A stretch of DNA of 64,000 nt. Origin: Rhodococcus sp. P1Y (GTDB taxonomy: Bacteria > Actinomycetota > Actinomycetes > Mycobacteriales > Mycobacteriaceae). This document shows, piece after piece, positions 35,540 to 45,605 of the stretch. Within the stretch, counting starts at the first letter, position 1; each line of letters starts with the position of its first letter. The DNA lies in contig NZ_CP032762.1 in NCBI RefSeq assembly GCF_003641205.1, positions 2,914,001 through 2,978,000 on the forward strand, written 5' to 3'. Position numbers and translations under genes: made by a program. The notes under the pieces are model-generated. The model had not been told where the DNA came from, did no database searches, and saw only the letters and a list, made by a program, of their open reading frames with translations.

Positions 35540-37288
35540 TTGAGCAACCGATCGAACACCACATTCCTTGGCCCGAAGGCGCGCGACGAGGCGTGGGAGA
35601 AGCTCGGATCCGAGCAGTTCGACGTCGTCGTGGTCGGTGGCGGTGTCGTCGGTGCCGGCGCCGCACTCGACGCTGCGACTCGTGGTCTCAAGGTTGCGCT
35701 CGTCGAAGCCCGGGATTTTGCGTCCGGCACGTCGAGTCGGTCGTCGAAGATGTTTCACGGCGGCCTCAGGTATCTGGAGCAACTCGAATTCGGGTTGGTG
35801 CGCGAGGCTCTGCACGAACGTGAGCTGTCGTTGTCCACGCTCGCGCCGCACTTGGTCAAACCGCTTAAATTTCTGTTCCCGCTGACCCATCGCGTATGGG
35901 AGCGCCCGTACATAGCTGCTGGGATCTTCTTGTACGACACCATGGGCGGCGCCAAGTCGGTACCCGCGCAGAAACATCTCACCCGGTCGGGCGCGTTGCG
36001 TATGTCGCCCGGTCTCAAACGCAAGTCCCTGATCGGCGGAATTCGGTACTACGACACCGTCGTCGACGATGCCCGGCACACGATGAGTGTCGCCAGAACT
36101 GCGGCGCATTACGGTGCAGTGGTGAGAACGTCGACCCAGGTGGTCGGATTCCTACGCGAGGCGGACCGCGTGTCCGGTGTGCGCGTGCGTGATTCGGAGA
36201 ACGGTGCGACGACGGAGGTGCGCGGGCATGTCGTCATCAATGCGACCGGCGTGTGGACGGACGAGATTCAGGCGTTGTCGTCCCAGCGCGGTCGTTTCCG
36301 CGTTCGGGCGTCCAAAGGCGTGCACATCGTCGTTCCACGCGACCGCATCGTCAGTGAAGCAGCGATCATTCTCCGAACCGAGAAGTCGGTGCTGTTCATC
36401 ATTCCGTGGGGTGCACATTGGATCATCGGCACCACCGATACCGATTGGAAGCTCGATCTCGCACATCCGGCAGCAACCAAGGCCGATATCGACTACATCC
36501 TGAGCGAGGTCAACACCGTTCTGGTGACGCCACTGACCCATGAGGACATCGATGGTGTCTACGCGGGACTTCGTCCCCTCCTCGCGGGGGAGAGCGACGA
36601 AACCTCGAAGTTGTCCCGCGAGCATGCCGTCGCGAGGGTGGCGCCCGGTCTCGTGGCCATCGCGGGTGGGAAGTACACCACGTACCGCGTGATGGCCGAG
36701 GATGCAGTCGACCTCGCTGCGGAGGACATCCCCGCGAGGGTGGCGTCGTCGATCACCGAGAAGGTACCGCTGGTCGGCGCCGATGGCTACTTCGCGCTTG
36801 TGAACCAGGCACATCACCTCGCCGAGGTGCACGGGCTCCACCCGTATCGCGTTACGCACCTCCTCGATCGGTACGGCTCGCTGATCGACGAGGTTCTGGA
36901 GTTGGCGAAGGACAAGCCCGAGTTGTTGCAGCCGATCACGGACGCCCCGAGTTACTTGCAGGTCGAAGCCGTGTACGCGGCTGCTGCGGAGGGAGCGCTC
37001 CATCTCGAGGACATTCTGTCGCGTCGCACCCGCATTTCGATCGAGTACTCGCACCGTGGCGTCAATTGCGCAGGCCAGGTGGCCGCGCTCGTGGCCCCGG
37101 TTCTCGGTTGGGATTCCGCGATGGTCGACCGGGAGGTGGACACGTACAACGCACGTGTGGAGGCAGAGATCAAATCGCAGATGCAGCCCGACGACGAATC
37201 GGCCGATGCTTTGCGTGTCGTCGCCCCCGAAGCACGTCAGGAGATCCTCGAGCCCGTCAGCGTGTCGATGCCACCCGTTCGCGACTAG
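35540..37288 (+). CDS. glpD: Glycerol-3-phosphate dehydrogenase, FAD-dependent
   Basis: Membrane-associated oxidation of sn-glycerol 3-phosphate to dihydroxyacetone phosphate with electrons to quinone, 582 aa. Motifs are VVVGGGVVGAGAALDAATRG, SRSSKMFHGGLRYLE, and GGKYTTYRVMAED. The C-terminal DAO domain includes EGALHLEDILSRRTRISIE. TTG 35540 is chosen because GGGGAG lies eight bases upstream; a GTG five codons earlier is possible. The stop shares a base with the GTG of the methyltransferase gene. Confidence 0.93.
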   Translation: MSNRSNTTFLGPKARDEAWEKLGSEQFDVVVVGGGVVGAGAALDAATRGLKVALVEARDFASGTSSRSSKMFHGGLRYLEQLEFGLVREALHERELSLSTLAPHLVKPLKFLFPLTHRVWERPYIAAGIFLYDTMGGAKSVPAQKHLTRSGALRMSPGLKRKSLIGGIRYYDTVVDDARHTMSVARTAAHYGAVVRTSTQVVGFLREADRVSGVRVRDSENGATTEVRGHVVINATGVWTDEIQALSSQRGRFRVRASKGVHIVVPRDRIVSEAAIILRTEKSVLFIIPWGAHWIIGTTDTDWKLDLAHPAATKADIDYILSEVNTVLVTPLTHEDIDGVYAGLRPLLAGESDETSKLSREHAVARVAPGLVAIAGGKYTTYRVMAEDAVDLAAEDIPARVASSITEKVPLVGADGYFALVNQAHHLAEVHGLHPYRVTHLLDRYGSLIDEVLELAKDKPELLQPITDAPSYLQVEAVYAAAAEGALHLEDILSRRTRISIEYSHRGVNCAGQVAALVAPVLGWDSAMVDREVDTYNARVEAEIKSQMQPDDESADALRVVAPEARQEILEPVSVSMPPVRD

Positions 37289-37884
37289 TGCCGAACGGGG
37301 AAGTCGGCGAAGAAGACAGGACGCTGGCGACATACGAAAGCGCCGCCGCCCTCTACATCGAACGGACGGAACGAACTCGCCCGGAACTCGAGGTGTTCAT
37401 GACCGAGTTCGCGTCGGCCGTACGGATTGGCCGTGTCCTCGAGATCGGCAGTGGCCCGGGCTGGGATGCGGTGTATCTCGACGGATTGGGGTTACAGGTC
37501 GAGAGAAGCGATGCGACTGCCGCATTCGTCGACAGGATGCGTGCGGATGGTTACGCTGCGCGCCGGCTGAATGTCGTCACGGACGACCTGGGCGGGCCGT
37601 ACGGTGGCATTTTCGCCAACGCAGTTCTCCTGCATCTGACGCGAGACGAGTTCTTCGACGTGCTCGAGCGCGCCAGAAGTGCATCTCGTGTACTGGCATT
37701 CACCGTCAAAGAAGGCGACGGTGAGGAATGGAGCACCGCGAAACTCGACCTGCCCAGGCATTTCACCTACTGGCGCGAGCAGGCTGTGCGCGAGGCAGTC
37801 GAGAGCGCCGGATGGACTGTGACGTCGTTGGAGCGCGTCGGTGAACCCGGAACCCAGCAGTGGCTCTTCGTGCTTGCGACGTGA
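37288..37884 (+). CDS. Class I SAM-dependent methyltransferase
   Basis: 198 aa. Motif I VLEIGSGPGWDAVYL (about residues 50-64), an acidic residue after the second strand (VERSDAT) and the motif NAVLLHLTRDEF fit a class I methyltransferase. GTG 37288 overlaps the last base of glpD; a longer frame from 37066 lies inside glpD. Substrate cannot be read. It is convergent with nei, whose stop lies nine bases away. Confidence 0.8.
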   Translation: MPNGEVGEEDRTLATYESAAALYIERTERTRPELEVFMTEFASAVRIGRVLEIGSGPGWDAVYLDGLGLQVERSDATAAFVDRMRADGYAARRLNVVTDDLGGPYGGIFANAVLLHLTRDEFFDVLERARSASRVLAFTVKEGDGEEWSTAKLDLPRHFTYWREQAVREAVESAGWTVTSLERVGEPGTQQWLFVLAT

Positions 37885-37893
37885 CTTCGGGCG

Positions 37894-38676
37894 TCAGCTG
37901 GGACCAGGCTGGCAATAGGGGCAGTAGTAAATCTGTCTCTCTTCCAGCGGGTTGTCGCCCAGCAGACCGAACTCGACAGTTGTGCCGCAGCGCCTGCACG
38001 GCTTGTTCTCGCGCCCGTACACCCAGAAGTGCCTACCGGCTCGACGGTCACCGGTGGTAACCCGCTGGCTTCGGTCCTTGTTGGCGACGATGGTGCGGTA
38101 CGACAGGTCGACGACCTTGGCTATGTTGCCTGCATCCTTGACCGGCGTGCGCGGATCGATGCCGCGGAGAAAGCAAATTTCGTTGCGGTAGACGTTCCCC
38201 AGGCCCGCGAGATTGCGCTGATCCAGGAGAGCGAGTCCGATGGGCCGATCAAGGTCGGCGTTCACGTTTTCGACAGCCTTCGCCGCGTCCCAGTCCGGGC
38301 CCAGGAGGTCGGGTCCGAGATAGCCGACGGCGTCGTCCTCATCGGCGACGATCTCGAGGACGCCCAGCTCGAATCCGACGGCCTGGGAATCCTCGGTAGT
38401 CAGGATTGCTCGCGCCTGGAATGTGGGCTTCCTCCACTTGCCGCCGCGTGGGTAGACCTGCCAGGTGCCCTCCATCTTGAGATGAGAATGGATCGAGTAG
38501 CCACCTACCCTGATCAGCAAATGTTTGCCGCGGGACAGAACCGCCTCCACAGTGTGGCCGGTGAAATCTACTGTGGCATAGCGGGGTACGCGTATATCGC
38601 AGCCGGTCAGAACCTTGCCTTCGAGCGCCGCGCGTAGTACGTTCGCCGCCCGGTACACGGTATCGCCCTCGGGCAC
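37894..38676 (-). CDS. nei: Endonuclease VIII, Fpg/Nei family
   Basis: DNA glycosylase/AP lyase removing oxidised bases, 260 aa. The N-terminus MPEGDTVYRA supplies the catalytic Pro2 and Glu3; GDT marks the Nei2 branch. The helix-two-turn-helix region reads DQRNLAGLGNVYRNE, and the C-terminal zinc finger has CRRCGT and YYCPYC. It starts one base after the lhr stop, so both are one operon of DNA repair genes. Confidence 0.94.
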   Translation of the reverse strand: MPEGDTVYRAANVLRAALEGKVLTGCDIRVPRYATVDFTGHTVEAVLSRGKHLLIRVGGYSIHSHLKMEGTWQVYPRGGKWRKPTFQARAILTTEDSQAVGFELGVLEIVADEDDAVGYLGPDLLGPDWDAAKAVENVNADLDRPIGLALLDQRNLAGLGNVYRNEICFLRGIDPRTPVKDAGNIAKVVDLSYRTIVANKDRSQRVTTGDRRAGRHFWVYGRENKPCRRCGTTVEFGLLGDNPLEERQIYYCPYCQPGPS

Positions 38677-38677
38677 G

Positions 38678-41600
38678 TCAACTCCTCAATCTCAGGCCGC
38701 GCGGAGTGGCGGAGAACCCGGCTTCCGTCAGCACCTTGGAGAATGCAGTCCCATGAATGTCGTTTCCGTCGACTCGTTCGACGAGCAATTTGTCCACGCC
38801 GCCCCGTTTGACGGTGGCGGCGAGCGCGTGAGCCGCGGTGGACGTGACAGCATCGTCGTCCGAGAAAGTGAGCACGGTCTTACCTCCACGCTCCACATAC
38901 ATTGCGAGTTCGCCTTCGTGCAGTACGACAAGGGCGCCCGCTTTTCGGCCGGGTCGATGTTTGATCTCGTCCTCGGTCACTCGCTTCGGCCAATTCAGCG
39001 CTGCACCATAGGGATTGGCAGGATCGCAGGCTGCCATGACGACGGCGCCCGTCTTTTCCCTCTCCTCGTACGTGCGCAGACGGTCCACCACCTCGGAGGT
39101 GGAGAACTGGGCGCCGCCGAGGGAATCCACGAAGTATCCGCGTCTGCTTCGGCCCGAGTCCTCGAAGGTGGTGAGCACCTTGTACATCGTCGCGAATCCG
39201 CCTGGCACACCCTCGTTCATGACCGCGCCACGTGTCACCACGCCGTAGCGTTCGAGCAGAACGTCGGCGGTGGCATGTGCGCGGACAGTGGCGTCCGGTT
39301 CGAGGTCGGGCAGCCTGGACCACCGTCCACCTGCAGTCGGCGGACCGGTGCGGGTAGGCAGGGTTGGGCGTTCGAATCTGCGGTACGACCTCAGCCGAGG
39401 TGTTCTGCGAGGCGCGCGATGGCTCGGGGCCGATCGCGTGGTTGCGTTGAGCAGCGCGCGCAACGGCGCAAAGGTGTCGTTGCTGAGCCGCCCGGCCCAC
39501 ACCAGCTCCCACAGCGCAGCATGCAAACTGTCGTCGTCGGTGCTGCCTACGGTGTCGGACAGCTGCCGGAAGAAGTACGCCCCGCCCGCGGATACTGCGT
39601 CGAGCACGCGGAGTTGTAGTTCGGACAGATCCGATTCTGCGGGAGGAGCGAGTGTCAGCGGTGCAGTGTCGGCCATGTGCAAGCACACCCAGCCGTCTTT
39701 GGACGTGATGGACCCGTGTCCGGACCACATGACCTCGCCGGTGGAGGTCAGTTCGTCGAGCATCGCCGGCGAGTAGTTGCGCACCCTCGATGCCAGAACG
39801 AGCGGCTCCCACGCCGATGCCGGTATCGGAACGCCCGAGAGTTGTTCGACGATGGTGGCGACCCCGTCGATCCCACTGAGCTGGCGGCTGTCGACGTGCT
39901 GCCACGCAGGGAGGAATCGACCGAGCGTCGCGGTGGCCACCGGTTCGATCTCGTGTCTGGCCGCGGCGAGGGATCGACGCCGAAGTCGACGGAGTACTTC
40001 GGCGTCGCACCATTCGCTGCCGGTCTTCTCCGGTCGGAACTCTCCCTCGACGACGCGCTTGTCAGCGCCGAGAGCGGCGAGCGCGCTCCGAGCCACCGCC
40101 GTTCCCAGACCGAAACGGGTAGCAAGATCGGCTACCGAGAACGGACCGTGGGTGCGTGCGTACCGGCTGACCAGGTCGGTCAGGGGATCGTCGACCGGTT
40201 CGATGAAGGCTGCGGGAGTGCCGATGGGTAGGGGGACGCCCAAGGCGTCGCGAAGCCGACTTGCGTCCTCGATTGCGGCCCACCACGTCGACCCTGCGAA
40301 GCTGACCTCCAAAGCCCTGCGGGCGGTAGCCAATTCGCTGAGCCACAGTCCGGACTCCTCGCCATCGGTTCGGGCCGCCACTTCTTCGGCGGTCAACGGT
40401 CCGAGCATGCGAAGTAAATCCGCGACACCTTCGATGTCCTTGGCGTGGCGGTCGGTGGCAAGTCGCTGAAGTTCGAGTTCGGTGGTCTCGATGATGGACT
40501 GATCCAGCAGTTCGCGAAGCTCTACTCGGCCGAGAAGTTCGGCCAGCAGAGTCGAGTCGAGGGACAGGGCCTGGGCGCGACGCTCCGCGAGGGGGCTGTC
40601 GCCCTCGTACATGAACGCACCGACGTAGCTGAACAGCAGCGAGTTCGCGAAAGGCGACGGCGACGGGGTCTCGACCTCGACTATGCGGATCTGTCGGCGC
40701 CCGATCTGCGCGAGAATCTCCTCGAGCGCCGGAAGGTCGTAGACATCCTGCAGGCACTCGCGGACGGTCTCGAGCAGGATCGGGAACGTCGGGTATTTCC
40801 GTGCGACGTCGAGCAGTTGTGCCGAACGCTGTCGCTGCTGCCAGAGCGGCGCGCGCTTGCCGGGGTTGCGACGGGGGAGAAGCAGTGCGCGCGCGGCGCA
40901 TTCGCGGAACCGCGAGGCGAACAAGGCGGACCCGCCCACTTGCTCGGTGACGATGTCCGCGATCTCGTCCGTCTCGAACACGAACAGATCCGCACCGGGA
41001 GGCCGATCTTCGGTGTCGGGGAGTCGGACGATGATTCCGTCGTCGGATGCGGTGGGGGCTGCGTCGATTCCGTACCGCTCGATCAACCTGGCCCCGATGG
41101 CCAGCGCCCACGGAGCGTGTACTTGCTGGCCGTAGGTCGAGTGCAGCACCAGGCGCCAGTCGCCGAGTTCGTCGCGGAATCGTTCGACGATCATCGTCCG
41201 GTCGGTGGGTAGCTGTCCGGTTGCAGTGTTCTGCTCATCGAGAAGCGCGATCAAGTTGGTGACGGCATTGGCGTCCAGACCGTCGCTTGACAGTCTGTCC
41301 GCCAGTGCTTCTCGCTCCGACGTGCTTCGCAGAAATTCGCCGAGCGCTCGCCCGAGTTCGGCCGGCCGGCCGAGCCCGTCGCCGTGCCAGAAAGGCAGTC
41401 TGCCCGGCTGTCCGTACGCGGGGCTGACGAGGACACGGTCGTGAGTGATCTCCTCGATTCGCCAGCTGGTAGCACCGAGCGCGAACACATCGCCGACGCG
41501 CGACTCGTACACCATTTCCTCGTCGAGCTCACCTACACGAGAAGCTTTTTCGCCGACCATGTACACGGTGAACAGGCCACGGTCCGGAATGGCACCGCCC

Positions 41601-43216
41601 GAGGTGACGGCGAGGCGCTGCGCTCCGGGACGACCGGTCAAGGTATTGGCGTCGCGGTCCCACACGAGGCGTGGGCGTAGTTCTGCGAACTCGTCGGACG
41701 GATAGCGTCCGGACAGAAGGTCGAGTGTCGATTCGTACGCAGACCGTGGGAGCGTGGCGAAGCTGCCCGTACGGCGGACGGCGTCGAACCAGTCGTGCGC
41801 GTCGATCGGCTCGAGGGCGCACGCGGCCACGGTCTGCTGAGCCAGGATGTCCAGTGGGTTCGCAGGCACGAACATCGCTTCGATCTTGCCTGTCGTCATC
41901 CGCTCGACCGTGACGGCGCAGTGAATCAGATCTGTGCGGTGCTTGGGGAACAGCACGCCCTTGGAAATTTCGCCGACCTGATGACCTGCTCGGCCGACGC
42001 GCTGCAGTCCGCTTGCCACGGACGGCGGAGCCTCCACCTGAACAACCAAATCGACCGCGCCCATGTCGATTCCCAGCTCGAGGCTGCTGGTGGCAACGAC
42101 GCACCTGAGTCTGCCTGTCTTCAGGTCGTCCTCGATGAGAGCTCGTTGATCCTTGCTGACGCTGCCGTGGTGGGCGCGAGCGAGTAGCGGCTCGGCGCCG
42201 TGGCCGACGTCGCTCGACGCGCCGATCAGCGACGCAGGTCCGTGCGTCGTGTCCACCCCGTCGCCGAGGCGCTCGGAGTACACCTCGTTGAGCCGGGCGG
42301 TGAGCCGCTCCGACAATCGGCGAGAGTTCGCGAAGACGATGCACGACTTGTGCTCGAGGATGAGGTCGACGATCTTTTCTTCGACGTGCGGCCAGATGGA
42401 ACCTTGTTGCGGCGCGGCAGAGGCCGACCCGTCGGCAGGCTCCTTGACGCCGAGTTCGGTCATGTCCTCGACGGGGACCTGCACTGTCAGATCGAAGGTC
42501 TTGGGGGCTGGAGGCGCGACGATCTCGATAGGTGCTGCTCCGGTGAGAAACCGTCCGACTTCTTCATGCGGACGAACCGTCGCGGACAGGCCGATCCGTT
42601 GCGCAGGCTTCTGAAGCATCAGATCGAGCCGTTCGAGCGACAGCGCGAGGTGGGAGCCTCGCTTGGTGCCTGCGACGGCATGGACTTCGTCGACGATGAC
42701 CGTGTCCACGATGGCGAGAGATTCACGCGCTGCGGAGGTCAGCATCAAGAACAGAGACTCGGGCGTCGTGATGAGGATGTCGGGGGGAGTCTTGATCATC
42801 GATCGTCGATCGGCCGGGCTTGTGTCGCCCGAGCGAACACCGACGGAAATGTCGGGCGGTTCCAACCCGAGTCGTTTGGCGGTCTGAGTGATGCCCACGA
42901 GTGGGGCCCTCAGGTTGCGCTCGACGTCGACTGCCAGCGCCTTGAGCGGGGAGATGTAGAGAACCTTCGTCTTGCGCTCCTCGACGGGGCCGCGGCTTGC
43001 CAACTGATCGATCGACCACAGAAACGCCGACAGCGTCTTACCCGAACCGGTGGGAGCGACCACCAGGGTGTGCTTGCCGCTGGAGATGGCGTTCCACGCG
43101 CCCGCCTGCGCAGAGGTGGGGCTGGGGAATGCCCCGGTGAACCATTCCTGGGTGGATGCCGAGAATTTCGACAGCGCAGCCGCGTTGTCGACGTCGGTAC
43201 CACTTCTTCGGGCCAT
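38678..43216 (-). CDS. lhr: Large helicase-related protein Lhr
   Basis: Superfamily 2 ATP-dependent 3'-5' helicase for DNA repair, 1512 aa, the length of the long Lhr form. The N-terminal core has Walker A APTGSGKTLSAFLW, the DEVH box in VIVDEVHAVAGTKRGSHL, and motif III SATVRPHEEV. Motif VI QRVGRAGHQ is present. The C-terminal half contains the large domain typical of Lhr. ATG 43216 is used; the frame extends 11 codons upstream but without added homology. Confidence 0.94.
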   Translation of the reverse strand: MARRSGTDVDNAAALSKFSASTQEWFTGAFPSPTSAQAGAWNAISSGKHTLVVAPTGSGKTLSAFLWSIDQLASRGPVEERKTKVLYISPLKALAVDVERNLRAPLVGITQTAKRLGLEPPDISVGVRSGDTSPADRRSMIKTPPDILITTPESLFLMLTSAARESLAIVDTVIVDEVHAVAGTKRGSHLALSLERLDLMLQKPAQRIGLSATVRPHEEVGRFLTGAAPIEIVAPPAPKTFDLTVQVPVEDMTELGVKEPADGSASAAPQQGSIWPHVEEKIVDLILEHKSCIVFANSRRLSERLTARLNEVYSERLGDGVDTTHGPASLIGASSDVGHGAEPLLARAHHGSVSKDQRALIEDDLKTGRLRCVVATSSLELGIDMGAVDLVVQVEAPPSVASGLQRVGRAGHQVGEISKGVLFPKHRTDLIHCAVTVERMTTGKIEAMFVPANPLDILAQQTVAACALEPIDAHDWFDAVRRTGSFATLPRSAYESTLDLLSGRYPSDEFAELRPRLVWDRDANTLTGRPGAQRLAVTSGGAIPDRGLFTVYMVGEKASRVGELDEEMVYESRVGDVFALGATSWRIEEITHDRVLVSPAYGQPGRLPFWHGDGLGRPAELGRALGEFLRSTSEREALADRLSSDGLDANAVTNLIALLDEQNTATGQLPTDRTMIVERFRDELGDWRLVLHSTYGQQVHAPWALAIGARLIERYGIDAAPTASDDGIIVRLPDTEDRPPGADLFVFETDEIADIVTEQVGGSALFASRFRECAARALLLPRRNPGKRAPLWQQRQRSAQLLDVARKYPTFPILLETVRECLQDVYDLPALEEILAQIGRRQIRIVEVETPSPSPFANSLLFSYVGAFMYEGDSPLAERRAQALSLDSTLLAELLGRVELRELLDQSIIETTELELQRLATDRHAKDIEGVADLLRMLGPLTAEEVAARTDGEESGLWLSELATARRALEVSFAGSTWWAAIEDASRLRDALGVPLPIGTPAAFIEPVDDPLTDLVSRYARTHGPFSVADLATRFGLGTAVARSALAALGADKRVVEGEFRPEKTGSEWCDAEVLRRLRRRSLAAARHEIEPVATATLGRFLPAWQHVDSRQLSGIDGVATIVEQLSGVPIPASAWEPLVLASRVRNYSPAMLDELTSTGEVMWSGHGSITSKDGWVCLHMADTAPLTLAPPAESDLSELQLRVLDAVSAGGAYFFRQLSDTVGSTDDDSLHAALWELVWAGRLSNDTFAPLRALLNATTRSAPSHRAPRRTPRLRSYRRFERPTLPTRTGPPTAGGRWSRLPDLEPDATVRAHATADVLLERYGVVTRGAVMNEGVPGGFATMYKVLTTFEDSGRSRRGYFVDSLGGAQFSTSEVVDRLRTYEEREKTGAVVMAACDPANPYGAALNWPKRVTEDEIKHRPGRKAGALVVLHEGELAMYVERGGKTVLTFSDDDAVTSTAAHALAATVKRGGVDKLLVERVDGNDIHGTAFSKVLTEAGFSATPRGLRLRS

Positions 43217-43301
43217 CCGACCATGATGCCCCGAGGCACCGACACACAACCACCGGTGCCGGTGGGGTGTGAAATACGGAGAGATCGGGTAGGGCCATCA
43301 G

Positions 43302-43553
43302 ATGACCGACGACCAAGAGATCATGCAGAAAATTGCCGCGAAGCTCGACGCTCGGCTCGGTGAAAAAACGAACGGCCTTCAGAACGAGGTCCCACCTGGT
43401 GCGAGTATCCAGGACGACGAGGACGACGGCGAGCGCGGTCCCATGGGCCGGGACTACCACCTCGCAGGCAAGTACGCCCAGGCGTTCGCTATCGGCGAGC
43501 CGCAGCTGGTCGACCGAGCGGAGTTCGACAGACTCGTCGCCGAGTACGGATAG
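43302..43553 (+). CDS. Small conserved hypothetical protein
   Basis: 83 aa, acidic with a helix-rich start (MTDDQEIMQKIAAKLDARLG) and the segment GPMGRDYHLAGKYAQAFAIGEPQLVDRAEF. Coding character is good (G/C in third positions, sensible protein), and it lies between lhr and a DUF1992 gene. I do not recognise a family. Function unknown. Confidence 0.6.
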   Translation: MTDDQEIMQKIAAKLDARLGEKTNGLQNEVPPGASIQDDEDDGERGPMGRDYHLAGKYAQAFAIGEPQLVDRAEFDRLVAEYG

Positions 43554-43612
43554 CATCCCGAGATCCACCGCTCTCGCATCAGCCGAAGGCATTCGAAGGC
43601 ATCATGGTCGGT

Positions 43613-44143
43613 GTGACCGAACGAAAGAAGCCGGGCGTCACCTTCGAGTCCTTCGTCGACAAGCAGATTCGCGAGGCGCAGGAGCGAGGGGCGTTCGAGA
43701 ATCTCGAAGGCGCGGGCAAGCCGATCCCCGCATCCACCGATGACGAACTGTGGTGGGTCAGAGGGTTCCTGCAGCGCGAGAACCTGACTACCGATGCGCT
43801 CCTACCCGAGTCGCTTCAGCTTCGTAAGGAGATCGAACGACTTCCGCGCACGCTGATCGGACTTCGCTTCGAGCACTCGGTGCGTGAGCAGCTCAACGAG
43901 TTGAACGCACGAGTGGTCGCGTGGATTCGGATGCCCTCGCCGCCGTTGATACCGATCTCTCCTGTCGACGTCGACGAGTGGGTCGAGCAATGGCGGGTGA
44001 ACCGGGCGGCAGCCGACGCAGAGGTCCGCGCGACACGTATGAACGGTGTGTCAGGAGTCAGCACGCCGGTCCCGAACCCTTCGCGCCCGAGTAGATGGCG
44101 ACGTGCTCTGAGGAGACTCGCTTCTGGCCTACGAGTTCGATGA
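43613..44143 (+). CDS. DUF1992 (DnaJ homologue subfamily C member 28-like) protein
   Basis: 176 aa. VDKQIREAQERGAFENLEGAGKPI is the DUF1992 signature (residues about 13-36, written across two parts), followed by a helical middle region. GTG 43613 gives the N-terminus MTERKKPG, common in relatives; an ATG three codons earlier is also possible. The C-terminus is unusually basic (RWRRALRRLASGLRVR) and its last 86 bases overlap the convergent SDR-hydrolase gene, so it may be extended. Function unknown. Confidence 0.75.
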   Translation: MTERKKPGVTFESFVDKQIREAQERGAFENLEGAGKPIPASTDDELWWVRGFLQRENLTTDALLPESLQLRKEIERLPRTLIGLRFEHSVREQLNELNARVVAWIRMPSPPLIPISPVDVDEWVEQWRVNRAAADAEVRATRMNGVSGVSTPVPNPSRPSRWRRALRRLASGLRVR

Positions 44144-45605
44144 CGGCCTTCGCGTCGCGCACCGTCTCGACGGCAGGTGAGCCGTGCCATGGTCGGACAC
44201 GTCGGGGAAGAAGTCCGTCGTCGACGTTGATCGGACGGTGGCTCAGCCACGAGCGGACCGCCGCCGACCTGGACGCGTCGAGGGATTCCCCCACGTCCAG
44301 CACGACCGCCGTGTCGAACTCGGCTCCTGCGTAGGACACCGCTGCGCGCACCGCGTCGTCGAACTCCTTTCGGGAGAACCGCCCTCGCCTGCCGGTGCTG
44401 AGGCCGTGGCCCGGCAGATCGAGCAGGACACAATCAATGCCCGCGTCGGCGAGTTCCCGCGCCATCGGCGTCAGATATCGAGCGTGCAGTCCCGGCCTGA
44501 CCGGGACGACGACGGTTCCAGCGCCTGAACCACGGTGAACCTCGGCGTGAACTCGACCGGTGGGCGTCGGCAACTGGACGTGTGTCCCTCCCGTCGTTCC
44601 GACGAAGTTGGACGCAGGCTCCAACGCGGCCTCGCACGCTGCGTGCGAAGTCAATGCGTACAGTCCGTCGAGAATCGGCCTGCCCTGCAACAGAATCATG
44701 ATTGCGGCGCATTCGCGGGAGGTGAGTGTCGGTGCCCACCCGGTCTTCTCCGACAATGCTGCCGAGTCGACCGCCGGTTCGCCTGCCGTCACCCATTGGC
44801 CCGAGAAGGGAGTCAGTCCCAATCGAAAAGCGAGGTTGGCCGCCTTGATAGCCGGTTTCTCGGGTACGTCGAACAGCAATTGCCCCTGCATCGCAGCTAG
44901 TTCACGAACGCCGGTCCGGTCACGTGGTCCAACGTTGAACGGCCCGTCGAGGTCCTGTTTGGCAGCTCGGTGGAAAGCATCGGCGAGATCACGTTGATGA
45001 AGAAACTGGTACGACGCCTTGTCTGCTTGCGGAAACGCCGCCAGCTTTCCGGTGAACTGATCGATTCCGTCGTTGGAGAAGTCGGGCCCGATGATGTAGG
45101 TAGGGCGAAGCATGGACACCGCCATCTCGCCGGGGTGCCTACGTAACCACCATTCGGCGTAGTGCTCGACCTCGGCCTTGTCGTGGAAGTAGTACCGGTC
45201 GGAATCTCCGGCAGGGTAATAGCTTTCGTCGATCAGGTTGTCGTGAATCTCAGGGCCGTAAGCGTTGATGCTCGACGCGATGACGAGACGCTCGACTCCT
45301 GCTTCGTAGGCAGAATCGAGGACGTTGCGTGATCCACGCTGGTTTATGTCGTGAGTCTCCGTCTTGTCCTTCAACTCCTCGACGACGAATGCCAGGTGGA
45401 TCACTACGTCAGCGCCCCGGAGTACGTCCGTCAAATCGTTCGACCGGATATCGCAGCGGATCGACTCCAGTTTCGGATGCGACATCGCGAGAGGCCGACG
45501 CGCAATGCCGAGAACCGAGCCGACGTCTTCGTCGTCCAGTAGTGCGGGCAAGATCGCTTTGGCGAAATCGCTTGTCGCACCGGTCACTGCGATGCGCAGG
45601 CTCAC
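44058..45605 (-). CDS. SDR (NAD-dependent epimerase-like) fused to an alpha/beta-hydrolase-like domain
   Basis: 515 aa fusion. Residues 1-330 are an extended SDR: a degenerate TGATSDFAKAI in place of GxxGxxG, Ser-containing ASSINAYG, and YFHDK as the YxxxK pair. Residues about 345-515 resemble part of an alpha/beta hydrolase (MARELADAGIDCVLLDLPGHG), but the expected GxSxG elbow reads VVLDVGESLDAS, so the nucleophile pattern is lost. The GTG start overlaps the stop of the oxoamine synthase gene. It may reduce the ketone made by that enzyme (inference). Confidence 0.78.
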   Translation of the reverse strand: MSLRIAVTGATSDFAKAILPALLDDEDVGSVLGIARRPLAMSHPKLESIRCDIRSNDLTDVLRGADVVIHLAFVVEELKDKTETHDINQRGSRNVLDSAYEAGVERLVIASSINAYGPEIHDNLIDESYYPAGDSDRYYFHDKAEVEHYAEWWLRRHPGEMAVSMLRPTYIIGPDFSNDGIDQFTGKLAAFPQADKASYQFLHQRDLADAFHRAAKQDLDGPFNVGPRDRTGVRELAAMQGQLLFDVPEKPAIKAANLAFRLGLTPFSGQWVTAGEPAVDSAALSEKTGWAPTLTSRECAAIMILLQGRPILDGLYALTSHAACEAALEPASNFVGTTGGTHVQLPTPTGRVHAEVHRGSGAGTVVVPVRPGLHARYLTPMARELADAGIDCVLLDLPGHGLSTGRRGRFSRKEFDDAVRAAVSYAGAEFDTAVVLDVGESLDASRSAAVRSWLSHRPINVDDGLLPRRVRPWHGSPAVETVRDAKAVIELVGQKRVSSEHVAIYSGAKGSGPAC

